Below are positions 19,301 through 31,300 of a stretch of 64,000 bases of DNA, piece by piece (within the stretch, counting starts at the first letter, position 1; each line of letters starts with the position of its first letter). This DNA is from Actinoallomurus liliacearum (GTDB lineage: Bacteria > Actinomycetota > Actinomycetes > Streptosporangiales > Streptosporangiaceae), in NCBI RefSeq assembly GCF_039542035.1, contig NZ_BAABHJ010000003.1:283388-347387 (forward strand), given 5' to 3'. The notes beneath the pieces were generated by a model. The model saw only the letters and a list, made by a program, of their open reading frames with translations, had not been told where the DNA came from and searched no databases. A program made the position numbers and the translations under genes.

Positions 19301-22300
19301 AGGAGATCTTCCCGCCAGGGGCCGAGGTCACCGCCGAGATGCGGCAGCAGTGGACGACGAGGTTCGACGCGGTGGCCGCGTCGCTGCCGTCGCGGCTGGC
19401 CCGGCAGACCGCCCGTGAGGGCGCGCTGACCCGCACCCTCGCCGACGTGGACACTGCGATCAATGCCTGGCGGACAGCCCGTGAGGGCGGGCTGACCCGC
19501 ACCCTCGCCGACGTGGACACCGCGACCAAGGCCGGGCGGACCGCGCCGCCGGAGACGCTCAAGGAGTTCCGGCAGCGGTTCGGCGTCGAGTTCGGCGGCG
19601 CGCTGCCCGGCGGCGTACGGCGGTCGCTGGAGCAGTCCATCGCCCGGTCGGTGAACGACCGGTTCGGCGAGCTGTTCACCGGCGAGCGGACCGAGCCTCC
19701 GGCGGAGCGGCTCGAACAGTGGCGATCCTGGTACGGCGAGACCACCGGCACGTCCCGGCTGCACACGTTGTTCGCGCGTGAGACGGCCCGGCAGGGCGTG
19801 GCCGCGAAGTCCGGGGAGGTCTTCGCGGCGGCGTACGAGCGGTGGCGGCAGAACCATCCGGAGCCGGTGCTGTCCGGAGACGACCTCGCCCGCGCGCGTA
19901 CCGGCCTGACCGAGCGAATGATGGCGGCCTACGACGAGGTCTTCGGTGGCCCCATCGACAAGCCGGAGGACCTGGCCGAGCGGGTCGGGCTCTGGGACCA
20001 GCGGGTCGAGCGCCTCACGTCCGAGCTTCCGGCCCATTTCGCCTTCGAGGCCACCGTCCCGGCCGCACTCCGGACCGCGGGCCGCTCGTTCCAGACCCTC
20101 GGCGAGGGCCACGACCTGGACGACGCCGAGTGGGTGGACGAGACCGCCGAGTCCTTCCGCGAAGAGTTCTTCGACGAGTGGCGCCTGTGGTGGGCGCCGC
20201 TGGACCGCGCCACGACGTCCTCGGAGGACGAGACCACCGCGGACCTGTTCGAGGCCGGCCGCGCCGAGGCCATCGCCGAAGCGCAGTCGACCATCGGCAC
20301 CGACACCGAGTCGATCTTCAGTAACGAGTCGACCGTCAGCACCGAGACGGCCGTCAGCACCGACACGGCCATCACGCCGTTCGTCCCCAAGGACGCCGCG
20401 GGACCCGTCACCCGTCTCACGTCGTCCGACCACGAGGATTCCTCGTGGTCGCCGGTCCGTCTCGGGCCCGAGGGAACCCGGCAGGAGTTCCCGTGGTTGA
20501 GCAAGATCAACCCCATGGTGGTCGAGGGCGCCGACTTCCTGACGAACTGCCTGCTCGTCGCGATCGCCATTCATCTCACGCTGGAAGAGGCGCGGCTGAA
20601 CCCGGAGGAGGATCCGGAGCTGCTGGCCTGGTTCCAGGTTCCGCCGGACGTCCGATCGCCGTACGAGTACCTGGCGAATCTCGAGAAGGGCGACCCGATC
20701 GACGTGCCCGGGTTCCGGGCGATCGAGGACGCGGCGCTGGCGGCGGGGTACGGCGCGCACGGGATCGTCGTGATCGGCGCGCACGGCACGGACGTGGACC
20801 ACCTCGTCACCGCGGTCAACCGGAAGGGACTGGTCGTCTTCCTCGACGGCCAGCGGCGGGACGAGGCCGACCTGCCGGACGACTTCCGCAGCCTGCAGTT
20901 CCTGCCGACCAGCGAGGGCTTCCCGCGCGAACTGGTGGCGGCGCGGCCGGAGCCGTGGCCGCACGGACGGCTGCTCGGCGCGGACCCCGGCGTGGGCCCG
21001 TCCGATCTCCAGGCCCGGATCCAGGACCCGGCGGCCGCGACGAACCCGGCCGGGTTCACGAGCCTGGAGACGCCGGCGGGAGAGCCGGACATCGTCGACC
21101 GCTGGCTCGAAGCGTCCGCGCTCGACAACAAACCGCGTTCCTCGGCGTTGCAGGATCTCGACGCCGCGGTGGCGAGGCTGCGCGACGCTCGCGACGACGT
21201 CCGGGCCATGCGCGCGGTGCTCCACGCGATCGACGAGTGGAGGACGCCGAAGAACGGGCCCAGCGGGCGGGATGCGGCGGTCGCCCGGCTGCAGGCCACG
21301 GTCGAAGCGGATCTGACCCGCCTGCAGGACCTGACCGAGGCCGGTGGCCCGGAGCCCGTCGAGCCCGGCCTCGGCGATGTCTTCGGCGATCGGGATCCGG
21401 AGGAGACACAGGTCGCGCTGCGCGACCTGGAGGCCAGGTTCTTCCCGCCGGAGCTGAGCCTCGGCGTCGAGCATCGAGCCGACACGGTCGTCACCCCCCA
21501 CGTGGACGGGAGCACGTACTTCGGGGCGATCGCCGAGGTCCTCGACACCTTGCACGGCCCGGGTGACCGGCTCTACATCAACTCCTGGTACCTCAACCTC
21601 GCGACCCGGCTGCGGACCGGGGCCGGTGAGCCGAACCTGGGCGAGCGGCTGGTGGCCCTGGCCGAGGCCGGGGTCGACGTGCGGGTGGTCGTCGCGATCC
21701 CGCGGCACTCACTCGGCTCGTCCGGAGCGCCGCTGCTCCAGCAGGATTTCCTGCACCTGCCGTACGGGACGATGGTCGGGGGCTTCGCGCGGACGAACCT
21801 CTACTCGGTGGAGTCGCTGCGGAGCGCGGGCGCCGAGGGCCGGCACCCGCTCGCCGACCGGGTGCTCATCGACTGGGGCGGCGGGTTCGACTCCCGGCAC
21901 GAGAAGACGACGGTGGCCTACAGCGCGACGACAGGCCAGTTGCACGCGTTCGTCGGCGGGATGGACTACGCGCCGAACCGGTTCACCGATGCACGGCACG
22001 ACGGGGCCCCGCGGTACAACTACACGCACGACGCGGGCCTGCAACTGCAGGGGCGTGCCGCGGAGGAGGTGTTGCGGAACTTCTGGACCCGCTGGGACGA
22101 GGCCGCGACGCTGCCGGCGCGCAGCTACTGGTCGAACGGGCAGCGGGAGCCGTACAACGCCGCGGTCAGTCCCAAGCCCGAGTCGCTGACCCCGGAGTAC
22201 TCGCCCACGTTGGTGCGGACGTCGAGCCGGTCGTACCCCGATGCCGGAGTACGGATCTGGCGGAGCTACGCGCCTCACCGGGTCACTCCTCTGGGCGACA

Positions 22301-25300
22301 CCCTGCGGCTCGACTGGCACACCCTGCCGAAGGGCGGCGTGAGCGAGGTCTCCGACGGCCTGACCGCGGCGATCAACGCCGCCAGGACGTACATCTACGT
22401 CGAGGACCAGACGCTCAACCCCTCACACGTCGGGAACGTCTACAACAAGCACGAGGTCCTGTTCCCGGCGGTCTCCCGGGCGCTGGCCCGCGGCGTCAAG
22501 GTGATCTTCGTGACGCAGGGCTTCCCCGGCCGGGGCGCCAAGTCCTCGGCCGACGCGACGCCCAAGGTGTCCGGTGAGATCGACGCCTTCGTGCTGCGCG
22601 GGCTGACGCCGGAGCAGCGCGCGAACTTCGCCCTGTTCACCTTGAAGGACACCAAGGTGCACTCGAAGATCGTGCTGGTCGACGACGAGTTCGCCTCCAT
22701 CGGTTCGGCCAACTTCTGGGACCGCTCGATGGTCGGCGACGAGTCCGAGGTCACCGCGGCGATGGTGCACCCGGGCGGCCCGAACTCCCTCGTCGCCGAT
22801 CTGCGGGTGCGGCTCTGGAGTGAGCACCTCCGGCTGCCGGAGACGGAGTCGGCGGACGCCGATCTTCGTGACCTGAGCGTCGGGCTCGGGTACTTCCGCC
22901 GTGCGTGGGGCACCGGGACGACGTCCGACATCTCGGAGAGTGTGCTCGAGGAGGTGCGCGACCACGGCCTCGTGAGCCGCCTCATGGGCCGGGCGGGCCC
23001 CGCCGACCGGGGCGAGGGCATCGCGCCGATCCTGCGGCCGGGGGAGTCCGGCGTCATGACGGCGCACGATCTGGACGACCCGGTGCGGAGCCTGCCCGAT
23101 CGGCTGGAGCAGGGGCTCACGGAGATGGGCGTCGACCGGCGCGTGCACGCTCTGAGCACCGGCAACCTGATCCGGCTCGTGCAGACGCCCGACATGTGGG
23201 GCGCGCCCATGACGAAGGACGACGTCTCGGCGTTCGGCGACCGGGCCGTCGACGAACTGGCCGGCACCGTGCGCGGGATCATCGGCAGCGGTACGCGGCT
23301 GATCGACGTCGTCAGCCTCCTGCCGCCGACCGGCCGGATCCACGAGGCGGTGAAGGACGCCCTTCTCGACGTCGCGTCACGAGAGGACTCCGGGCCTGTC
23401 CTCGTGCGGTTCCTGTTCGGGAACGTCCCGCTGCGTGACACGTTCTCCGAGTTCGTCAAGGACCTGAGGACGTTCCTCAAGGACAACGGCGTGCCGATGA
23501 ACCGGATGACCGTCCTCGCCGGGCAGTTGTCCAACGTCCTCAAGGGCTTCTGGAACCATTCGAAGATCGTCGCGGCCGACGGCGCGGTGGCTCTGGTCGG
23601 CGGTCACAACCTCTGGGCGGAGACGTACGGCGGTTATCCTCCGGTCCATGACGTCTCCGTCGAGATGATCGGCGAAGGCGCCCGGCACGCGCAGGACTTC
23701 GCCGACTATCTGTGGGCGAGCGGTGGCGGCGATCTGAAGGTCGAGCAGATCACCGCGGATTACCGAGCCAGGACGCTGTCTCCCGGCCCGGCCCGGAACA
23801 AGATCGCCCTCGTCGACCCGGCGGAGCTGCCGCACACCGAGCCGGACCTGAGCCGTGGCGCTCCGGAGCAGTGGCACAGCGGCCGGGCTCTGTCGCTCGG
23901 CCGGGCGGCGTTCCTCGGCGACCAGGCCAGTGACACCGCCAAGGAAGCGGTGATCAAGAACGCGCGTCACAGCCTGAAGATCAGCCAGCAGGACCTGGCG
24001 TTCACCGGTTTCACCACGGAGAAGGACCACCAGGTCGCCCGGTGGATCGCCGAGGCGCTCGTGGACAAGCCGGAGCTCACGGTCGACATCGTCGTGTCAT
24101 CGGCCAAGGCGGGCGCGGTGAACGGCGCGTACAGCTGGGGGTTCGGCGCGCCCGGCACGTACGCGATGATCAAGCGTTTCGTCCGGACGGTGGCCGATCC
24201 CGAGGCGCGGGGAGACCGCGCCGAAGTCATCGAGAGCGCCCTGCGGAGGCTGAAGGTCGCGCCCTTCGTCTTCACCGATCACGACGGAAGCGAGCGGGGA
24301 TTCGCGTGGCCGGACCCGCCCGCGGGTACCATCGCACGACGGTACGAGCCGGGCTCGAAGTTCGCCATGTCGAAGAAGACCGTTCCGGAGCCGGCGAACC
24401 ACGCGAAGGTCTACATCGCCGACGACGCCGTCTACTACGTCGGATCGGACAACCTGTATCCGCACAAGCTCGCGGAGTTCGGCTACCTCATCGAGGGTGA
24501 GGCCGTCCGGGACCTCGTCACCAACTACTGGGACAAGCTGTGGCACTACGCGGAGCCGCACGCCACGGACTTCCACCGGGACATCGTCGAGGACTGGAAG
24601 GCCGAATCGAGCCTGGGGACGCTGCACCCGCGTTCGGCGGCCCTGGCGGAGATCGACCGGGCACTCGACCGCTGGCAGCAGGACGGGCGCCTGGACCCGT
24701 CCCGGCTGGAGCACAACGAACGGCAGCTCAGGGACGTCCTGCGCGCGATCGACCGGTGGCGGAACGTCAAGCAGGGACAGCCCAGCGCACGGAGCGAGGC
24801 CGTGGACCGGCTGGAGGCGAGCATCCAGCGAGAGCTCGACTCCGTGCTGGCCCGGTCCCTCTCGCGGACCGACCCGGCCGAGCACGCACTGGGGCTGCTC
24901 GACCAGCCCGTGGGCGCGGAGACCGCCCTGGCCCGTACGGGTCCGCCGACTCACGCCGATCCGTCCGCGCCCATGGACCTGCGGCCCGCCGAGAGCGTCG
25001 CGGAGGAGGACGTCTACCCGCTCATTCCGGCCACGGACCTGGACTGGAAGCAGCGGGTCCTGGAGGCCGCGCGGCAATCGGACGGCCTCTACAAGTGGTC
25101 GCCGTCGGGGCCCGATGCCGAGGACGGCTTCAGGCTGTTCATGGAGTGGCAGGGCGACACGAACGACTTCGCCCGGTGGCTCCGCGGCGAGGGGCCGGCG
25201 CTGTCGTCCGAGAGCAGGATGAACTGCTGGGAGGCGCTCCTCTACACGGCCTACTGGACCGGCGCGGTCGATCGGACGTGGCTGGAGGGGATCCATCAGC

Positions 25301-28300
25301 AGGCCGCCCGGGCGGCGATCGGGGCGGTCTACCGGGCGCGCCAGGCCGGGGAGCCGGATGAGGAGGCGCTGGCGGACGCGCTGGACAATGCGTACTTCGG
25401 CACGCTGAGAGACCTCATCACGGCCGGCGACTTCACGCGTCATCCCGTCGACCCTCGGACCGGACTGACGACGCGGGACATCCAGGCCGGGCATCTCGTG
25501 GTGTTCGGTGACATGAACCACGTCGCGCTGGCGCTGGGAACCCGGGACGCCCTGGGACGTCAGGAGGTTCTCAACAACTGGAACTTCCCCGAGAGGGAGC
25601 CGGGGCGGCCGACGACTCTTCCGTCCGGTCCGGGGTTCCTGCAGCGGACCACGGTGGAGGAGATCCAGGAGGCGCTGTCCCTCCTGGACATGGCCACGAC
25701 CGTGACCTCCGCGGCACCGGCGTGGCCGGCGGCGCGTTCCACCGCCGACCTCCGAGACGGGACGCCGGTTCCGGTGGAGGAGCCGGGCGCGAAGGTCGAG
25801 CGGCCGGCGAGTCCCGATGAGTGGCTGGACCGGCGGTTCGACGCGCCGGTGGTCAAGGTCGCGACCGAGCGGTACGACCCGAAGGTGAACTTCCTCGCGG
25901 GCGAGTCGGAGAAGAACTCCGCGTGGGAGACGCTGATCCGGATCAACGTGCAGCGCGTGCAGGCGGAGAACGGGACCTGGGTTCGCGTGCACGTCGTCAC
26001 GTTGCCGGTCAGGCCCATGTTCGGCGTGACCGAGGCCGACGTCAGGGCGCTCCAGTCGTCGCTGAACCGCATCTATGACAAGCATGTGAACCGGGGATAC
26101 AAGCTTCCGCGGTCGGGTGATCAGCTGTTCATGGCGGTGAAGCTGGTCGTCGACCCCGGTCACGGGGAGGCCGTCGAGATCCGCCCCGGGCGCACCGCGG
26201 AGGCCCCGGACCTGAAGCTGACGCGTCCGGACGCCCGGCACTGGGGTCTGCGCGACTTCCTGGTCGTGCTCGCGCATGAGTCGTCGCACGCCGGTGGGCT
26301 GCCGGACGAGAACCTGGACTCGGAGTCGTTGTTCCGGCGGCTGGCGACGTTCACCGTCGTCGGAAGCGACGGGATCCGGCGGCCGGAGCCGCGTTCGGCG
26401 GTGAAGTTCGACGGGCTCATGGCGGGCGGGCCGTTCGACCCGGCCCAGGAGATGCCGGCGCGGTACCTGGAGCGGATCGAGTCGGTGGTGGACGCCACCG
26501 GCGTGCTGCGGGACCACCCGCTGGAGTCGTCCGGCGCGCCGGCCTTCGCCATGGTGGTGACCACCGAGCAGAGCGGCGCCGCGGACACCGTCGCGGCCTC
26601 GTCGATCTACGAGGTCGTCGGCCGGCCGGACGACCGCCCGTCTCATCCCGCCGCGTCCGCCCCGGGCGGCTCGGGCCTGAAGCGGCCCGCCGAGGACGAG
26701 GCCGACTCGGAGCCATCGGCCAAACGCACGCCGGGAACCGAGCAGGGCCTGACCGCAGGGGAGGGATGGTCGGCGCCGGTCCGGACCGGACGGATCACGG
26801 CCGCAGCGACGGAGGAGGAGCGGGGCCGGGCCTCGAGTGGTCCGGCGGCGAATGCCTACGCGTTCGATCCGGCGATCGTGCGGGTCTGGACGCACCGCGT
26901 CCTGCAGACCGGGCTGGCCTCTGTCGGCTTCTACAAGTGGGTGCCCTCGTCGTTCGACGCGAAGGACGGCTTCCAGCTCGCCACGACGACGCCGCGCGGC
27001 ACGAACGACTTCGCCAAATGGATCCGCGGTGAGGGCCCCGTGCCGTCGGAGCGGAGCGCGATGAACTGCTGGGAGGCGTTGCTGTTCACGGCCCATCTGT
27101 CCGGGGCCGTCGACAAGGCCTGGCTGGAAGGGATCCACCAGGACGCCACCCGCGTGACGGCCGAGGCCTTCCGCACGCAGTTGGCCGTGGTGTCGCCGTC
27201 CCGCGCGAGGTGGGAGGCGGACTACGCGTACGCCGAGGCGTTCGCGCGATCGATGCTCGCCGGCGAGCTCACGTCTCATCAGGTCGATCCCCGGACCGGC
27301 CTGATCACGCCGGCGATCCCCGAGGGGCATCTCGTGGTGTTCGGCGCCCTGGCCCATGTCGCGCTGGCGCTCGGAACCCGTGACGCCCAGGGCCGCCAGG
27401 AGATCCTGAGCCACTGGGTGTACCCCGAAGGAGAGCCCGGGCGGCCGAACCTCCGGCAGGGCACCGTCCCGGGATTCATGCAGAAGACCACGGTGGAGGA
27501 GCTGAACCGCGTCTTTCCCCCGCTCGGCTTCCGCATCGTGTCCGCGCTGCCGGCGTGGACGGTCGCCCAGACCCACGCCGCTCCTGGACATGAGGCGGCC
27601 GGGCCGGCGGCGTCGCAGCAGCCGCGCCCGCCCGTGGACCCGCTGACCTCCCCACCACCCGTCCTCTTCAGCCCGGTCTATCGCCACGCGGCCTGGCCCG
27701 TCCTGCGCGAGGGTCACGAGAAGGTTTTGGCCTCGATTCTGGCCGGACGCCAGGGCGCGCACGCCGCCGCCCGGTTCGCCGTACGGACGCTGAGCGCAGA
27801 CCTGTCGGCCACACGGGGGGCGGGCGCCGCGTCGTGGTTCGCGACGGAACAACGACCGGTCGGCTCGCGGGCGGAGCTCGAAGCCCTGCTGGCCCGCCCG
27901 GACTGGGCGGTGCCCGAGACGATGGCCGCCTTCGCCGCCGCGGTGCGACGGCAGGCGCCGCCGAACCCCGCCGAGGAGGCCCTGAGCCGTACCGCGGCGT
28001 GGCACACGGACATGCGGCAGGCGCGCGGCTACCGCCTGGCCGACGCGCCGCTCGACCACGTTGAGCGGCTGTTCTCCGCGTACCGGAACCTGACGGCGAA
28101 CCACCCGGATCCGCTGCCGGAGACCGATCAGGGCCGGGGGATCCTCGCGGCGATGATCGCCTGGCGGGTGCCGCTGGGGGACCCGCTGCACGGCATCGTG
28201 CTCGCCTGGCAGCGTGCCGGGTTCGGCACCGTGAAGACCCGGTGGGCGCTGAACAGCGAGGCGGCGGACTTCTACGAGTGGATCCAGACGGCGTTCACCC

Positions 28301-31300
28301 CCCTCACCGGCATCACGGACGCGCGGGCGAAGATGGCGTTGCGAGCGCCCCACCTGCTCCTCCACGAGAAGTTGGGCAGCCCGCGCCTCCTCTCCAGGAC
28401 GGGGTTCGCGTCCGATGGCCGGTTCGGCGGGCCGGGGGGCGGTCTTCGCGGGGGGTCGCGGGACACCGGGGTCGATCCGATCGCGGCGGGTTGGCCGATC
28501 GGGCGGGAGTTCACGGTCGGCGGGCCTCGCGAGGGCGGCCTCACCGAGGTACCCGCTCCGGTGCCGGCGAGGACGGGGAAGTCCGCGGAGCGGTGGTTCA
28601 GGTACGAGCGCGCGTCCGAGTTCCGGTCCGTGCCGCTCCGTTATGACGTCAGTGACGCGGGCCGGGTGCGGCTTCCGGACGGGCGGACGCTGTCCTCGGA
28701 CGGCTGGCTGCGGTTCGGCGACGACTTCTTCCACGCTCCGACGGGCGTGTTGCTGCGGGGTGACAACGGCTGGGTCGGCCAGGTCGCCAACGCGGACGAG
28801 TTGCGCGAGGTCCTTGGCCTGCCCGGGTTCGAGGTCACGCCCTACACGCTCGTCGGCGGGCCCTCGGGCATCCACCTCACGCCGGTGGAGGCGCAGGACG
28901 GCCCGGACGTCCTCGTCGCGTTCTCGGACCACGGCGCGGTGATGACGCCGGCCGAGGAGGCCTCGGCGCTGAAGCGGCTTGCCGGGGACGACGGGAGCCT
29001 GGAGCCGCCGGCCAAGCGCGCGCGGTTGACCGAGACGGTGGACACGCCGTCGCCGCGGTCGAGCTCGCCCGAGGACTCCGGCACTCTCGACGCGCCCGTA
29101 CGGCTGGGCCTCGTCTACGACTACGAGACCTGGCCCGGCGTTCGTGATGGCTACGAGACGGCCCTCGCCTCATCACTGGCGGAGGATCCGCGCGCGCTCG
29201 AAGCCGCGACCGCCGGCGTCCGCACGCTGCACCGGGACCTGTCCGCGAGAATCGGGCAGGACGCCGCGTCCTGGTTCGCGACGGAGCGGTGGCCGGTCGG
29301 TTCGGCGGCGGAGCTGGAGCGTCTGCTGAGCGGCCCCGAGTGGGGCGTGCAGGAGACGATGGACGCCCTCGCCACCGCGGTCGGATACGTACGGAGCAGC
29401 GCCGGACTTCAACCCCCCGGAGAGCGTGACGAGGCCTGGCGCGCGGAGATGCGGGAGTCGCGCGGATACCGCCTGGCCGACGAGCCGCTCGACCGCCTTA
29501 CGGCGCTGTTCTCGGTCTACGAGGAACTGCTGCCGGACTCCGACGGCCGGGGGATCCTCGGGGCGGCGATCGCCTGGCGGGTGCTCCGGCCGCACCAGGA
29601 CCCGGTGTACGACGTCGTGTCCGCCTGGGAACAGGCCGGGTACGGTGCCGGACCCGGCGCCCAACCCGTGCGCTCGGTGCTCAGCAGTGAGGCGGCCGAC
29701 CTGTACGAATGGGTCGACCGGACCTTCATCTCCGGCGCCGGCCTCACGGGTCCGCGGGAGGCGGCGGCGCTGACGCCGCCGCATCTGCAGGTGCACGACC
29801 ACCTGGTGGCGCCGTCCATCCCCAGGAGTCTCCAGGAGGCGGCCGGTCCGGGACGGATCGAGCGAACGGCCGGCGAGCAGGGCCTGACGCTGCGCGAGGT
29901 CGCCGCCTTGCTGAACGTCGACGACCTGGAGCACGAGGGCGTCGACCCGATCGCGGACCTGGAGTGGCAGCTCGCTCGGCGGGCGGCCGTGCGCCTCGAC
30001 CAGGAGCAGCGGGTCGTGTACTGGGCGCGGTGGCGGTCGGGGGAGTCGTTCTCCGCCGCCGAGCCGGGCGAGCCGGTGCCGGTGCCGCCGGTCCGGCCGG
30101 CGTGGGGGTCGGCCGCGGAGGCACTCGCGCGGGTCGAGCGGGATGCCGGGCCGGGCTGGGTGGAGCTCTTCCAGGTGGAGGAGACCGTTCAGGTCGCGGG
30201 CCGGTTCGCCGAGGCGGCGGGCCTCGGCGCGGTCTATTACATCCTGGACAGCGAGCCGTTCTCCGTCGTCGGCGTTCGCCTGCACACCGACCCGTCAACG
30301 GGCGAGCCGGTGGCCGTGGTGGAACTCGACTCCCCGGCCTATGACGAAGCCTCCGAGATGTCCATCGACCCGTCGGAGGAGGTGACGGACTTCCAGCGGC
30401 CGGAGGGCGACGTCTCATCCCCGTCCGTCGCCGAGGCGGCGCTCGATCCGGTCGACCGCGGGTTCCTGTACGACGGATACCGAGCGCAACTGCGGCGGTC
30501 CAACTGGCCGGGCGAGGTCTGGGACGAGCATCGGGTCGAGCGGGAGTACGCGGAGCTTCCCTCGTCTTCGAAGCGGAACCAGTCCCGGTCGGTGGGTGAG
30601 CTGATCGCTCAGCGGCAGATGGGGGCGAGGCTGCCGGGCGGGGCACCCGGCGGGCGGCCGGTGCACTCGGCGCCGGCCACGGAGACCGCCGGGACGTCGC
30701 CGGCGGAGACGGCCGTCGTACGGGCCGGGAAGGTTCCGGAGACGCCGGCCGACGCCGGAAGGCAGGTCCGTTTCCTCGACGAGGACGGCCGCGTCTTCGA
30801 CGTTCAGGACACCCCGACCCCGACCCCCACGCCGCGCGCGTCCGAGCCGGTGTCCGCCAGGGAGGCGGCGTCCGGTGCGGACACGGCCGCTCCGGTCGAG
30901 CAGAGGGAGACGCCGGTCGTCTCGGGAACCTACGATCCCGATGCCTTCACGGTCTTCTTCGAAGGAGGCGCCAAGAGCCCGGAGGAGACCGCGCTCTGGG
31001 TGATGGAGCACCTTGAGTACGAGCCGGGCGATCCGCTCCTGCTCCTCGTGCACCCGGCCGGGACGCCGCGCGCCGACGGTCACTCGTTCGCCCAGGAGCT
31101 CGCCGACCGCCTGAGGGGTCCGGTCCTCACCCCCTCCTCCGCGGACGTGCGGGCCGACCGTTGGATCACGCACTGGCCGGAGGGCGAGGCTCCGCCGCAG
31201 GAGGATCCGGGCCACGAGGTCTCCGGGCAGGAGGTCCTCGAGCAGGAGGGCCTCGGGCAGGACGGTCTCGAGCAGAAGGGTCTCGAAGAGGTCGGTTTCG

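Noticed and set aside
15604..21708. Long minus-strand open frame (about 2,000 codons)
   Set aside because: Antisense to the helical region and Tox-PL domain. No ribosome binding site or recognisable domain.
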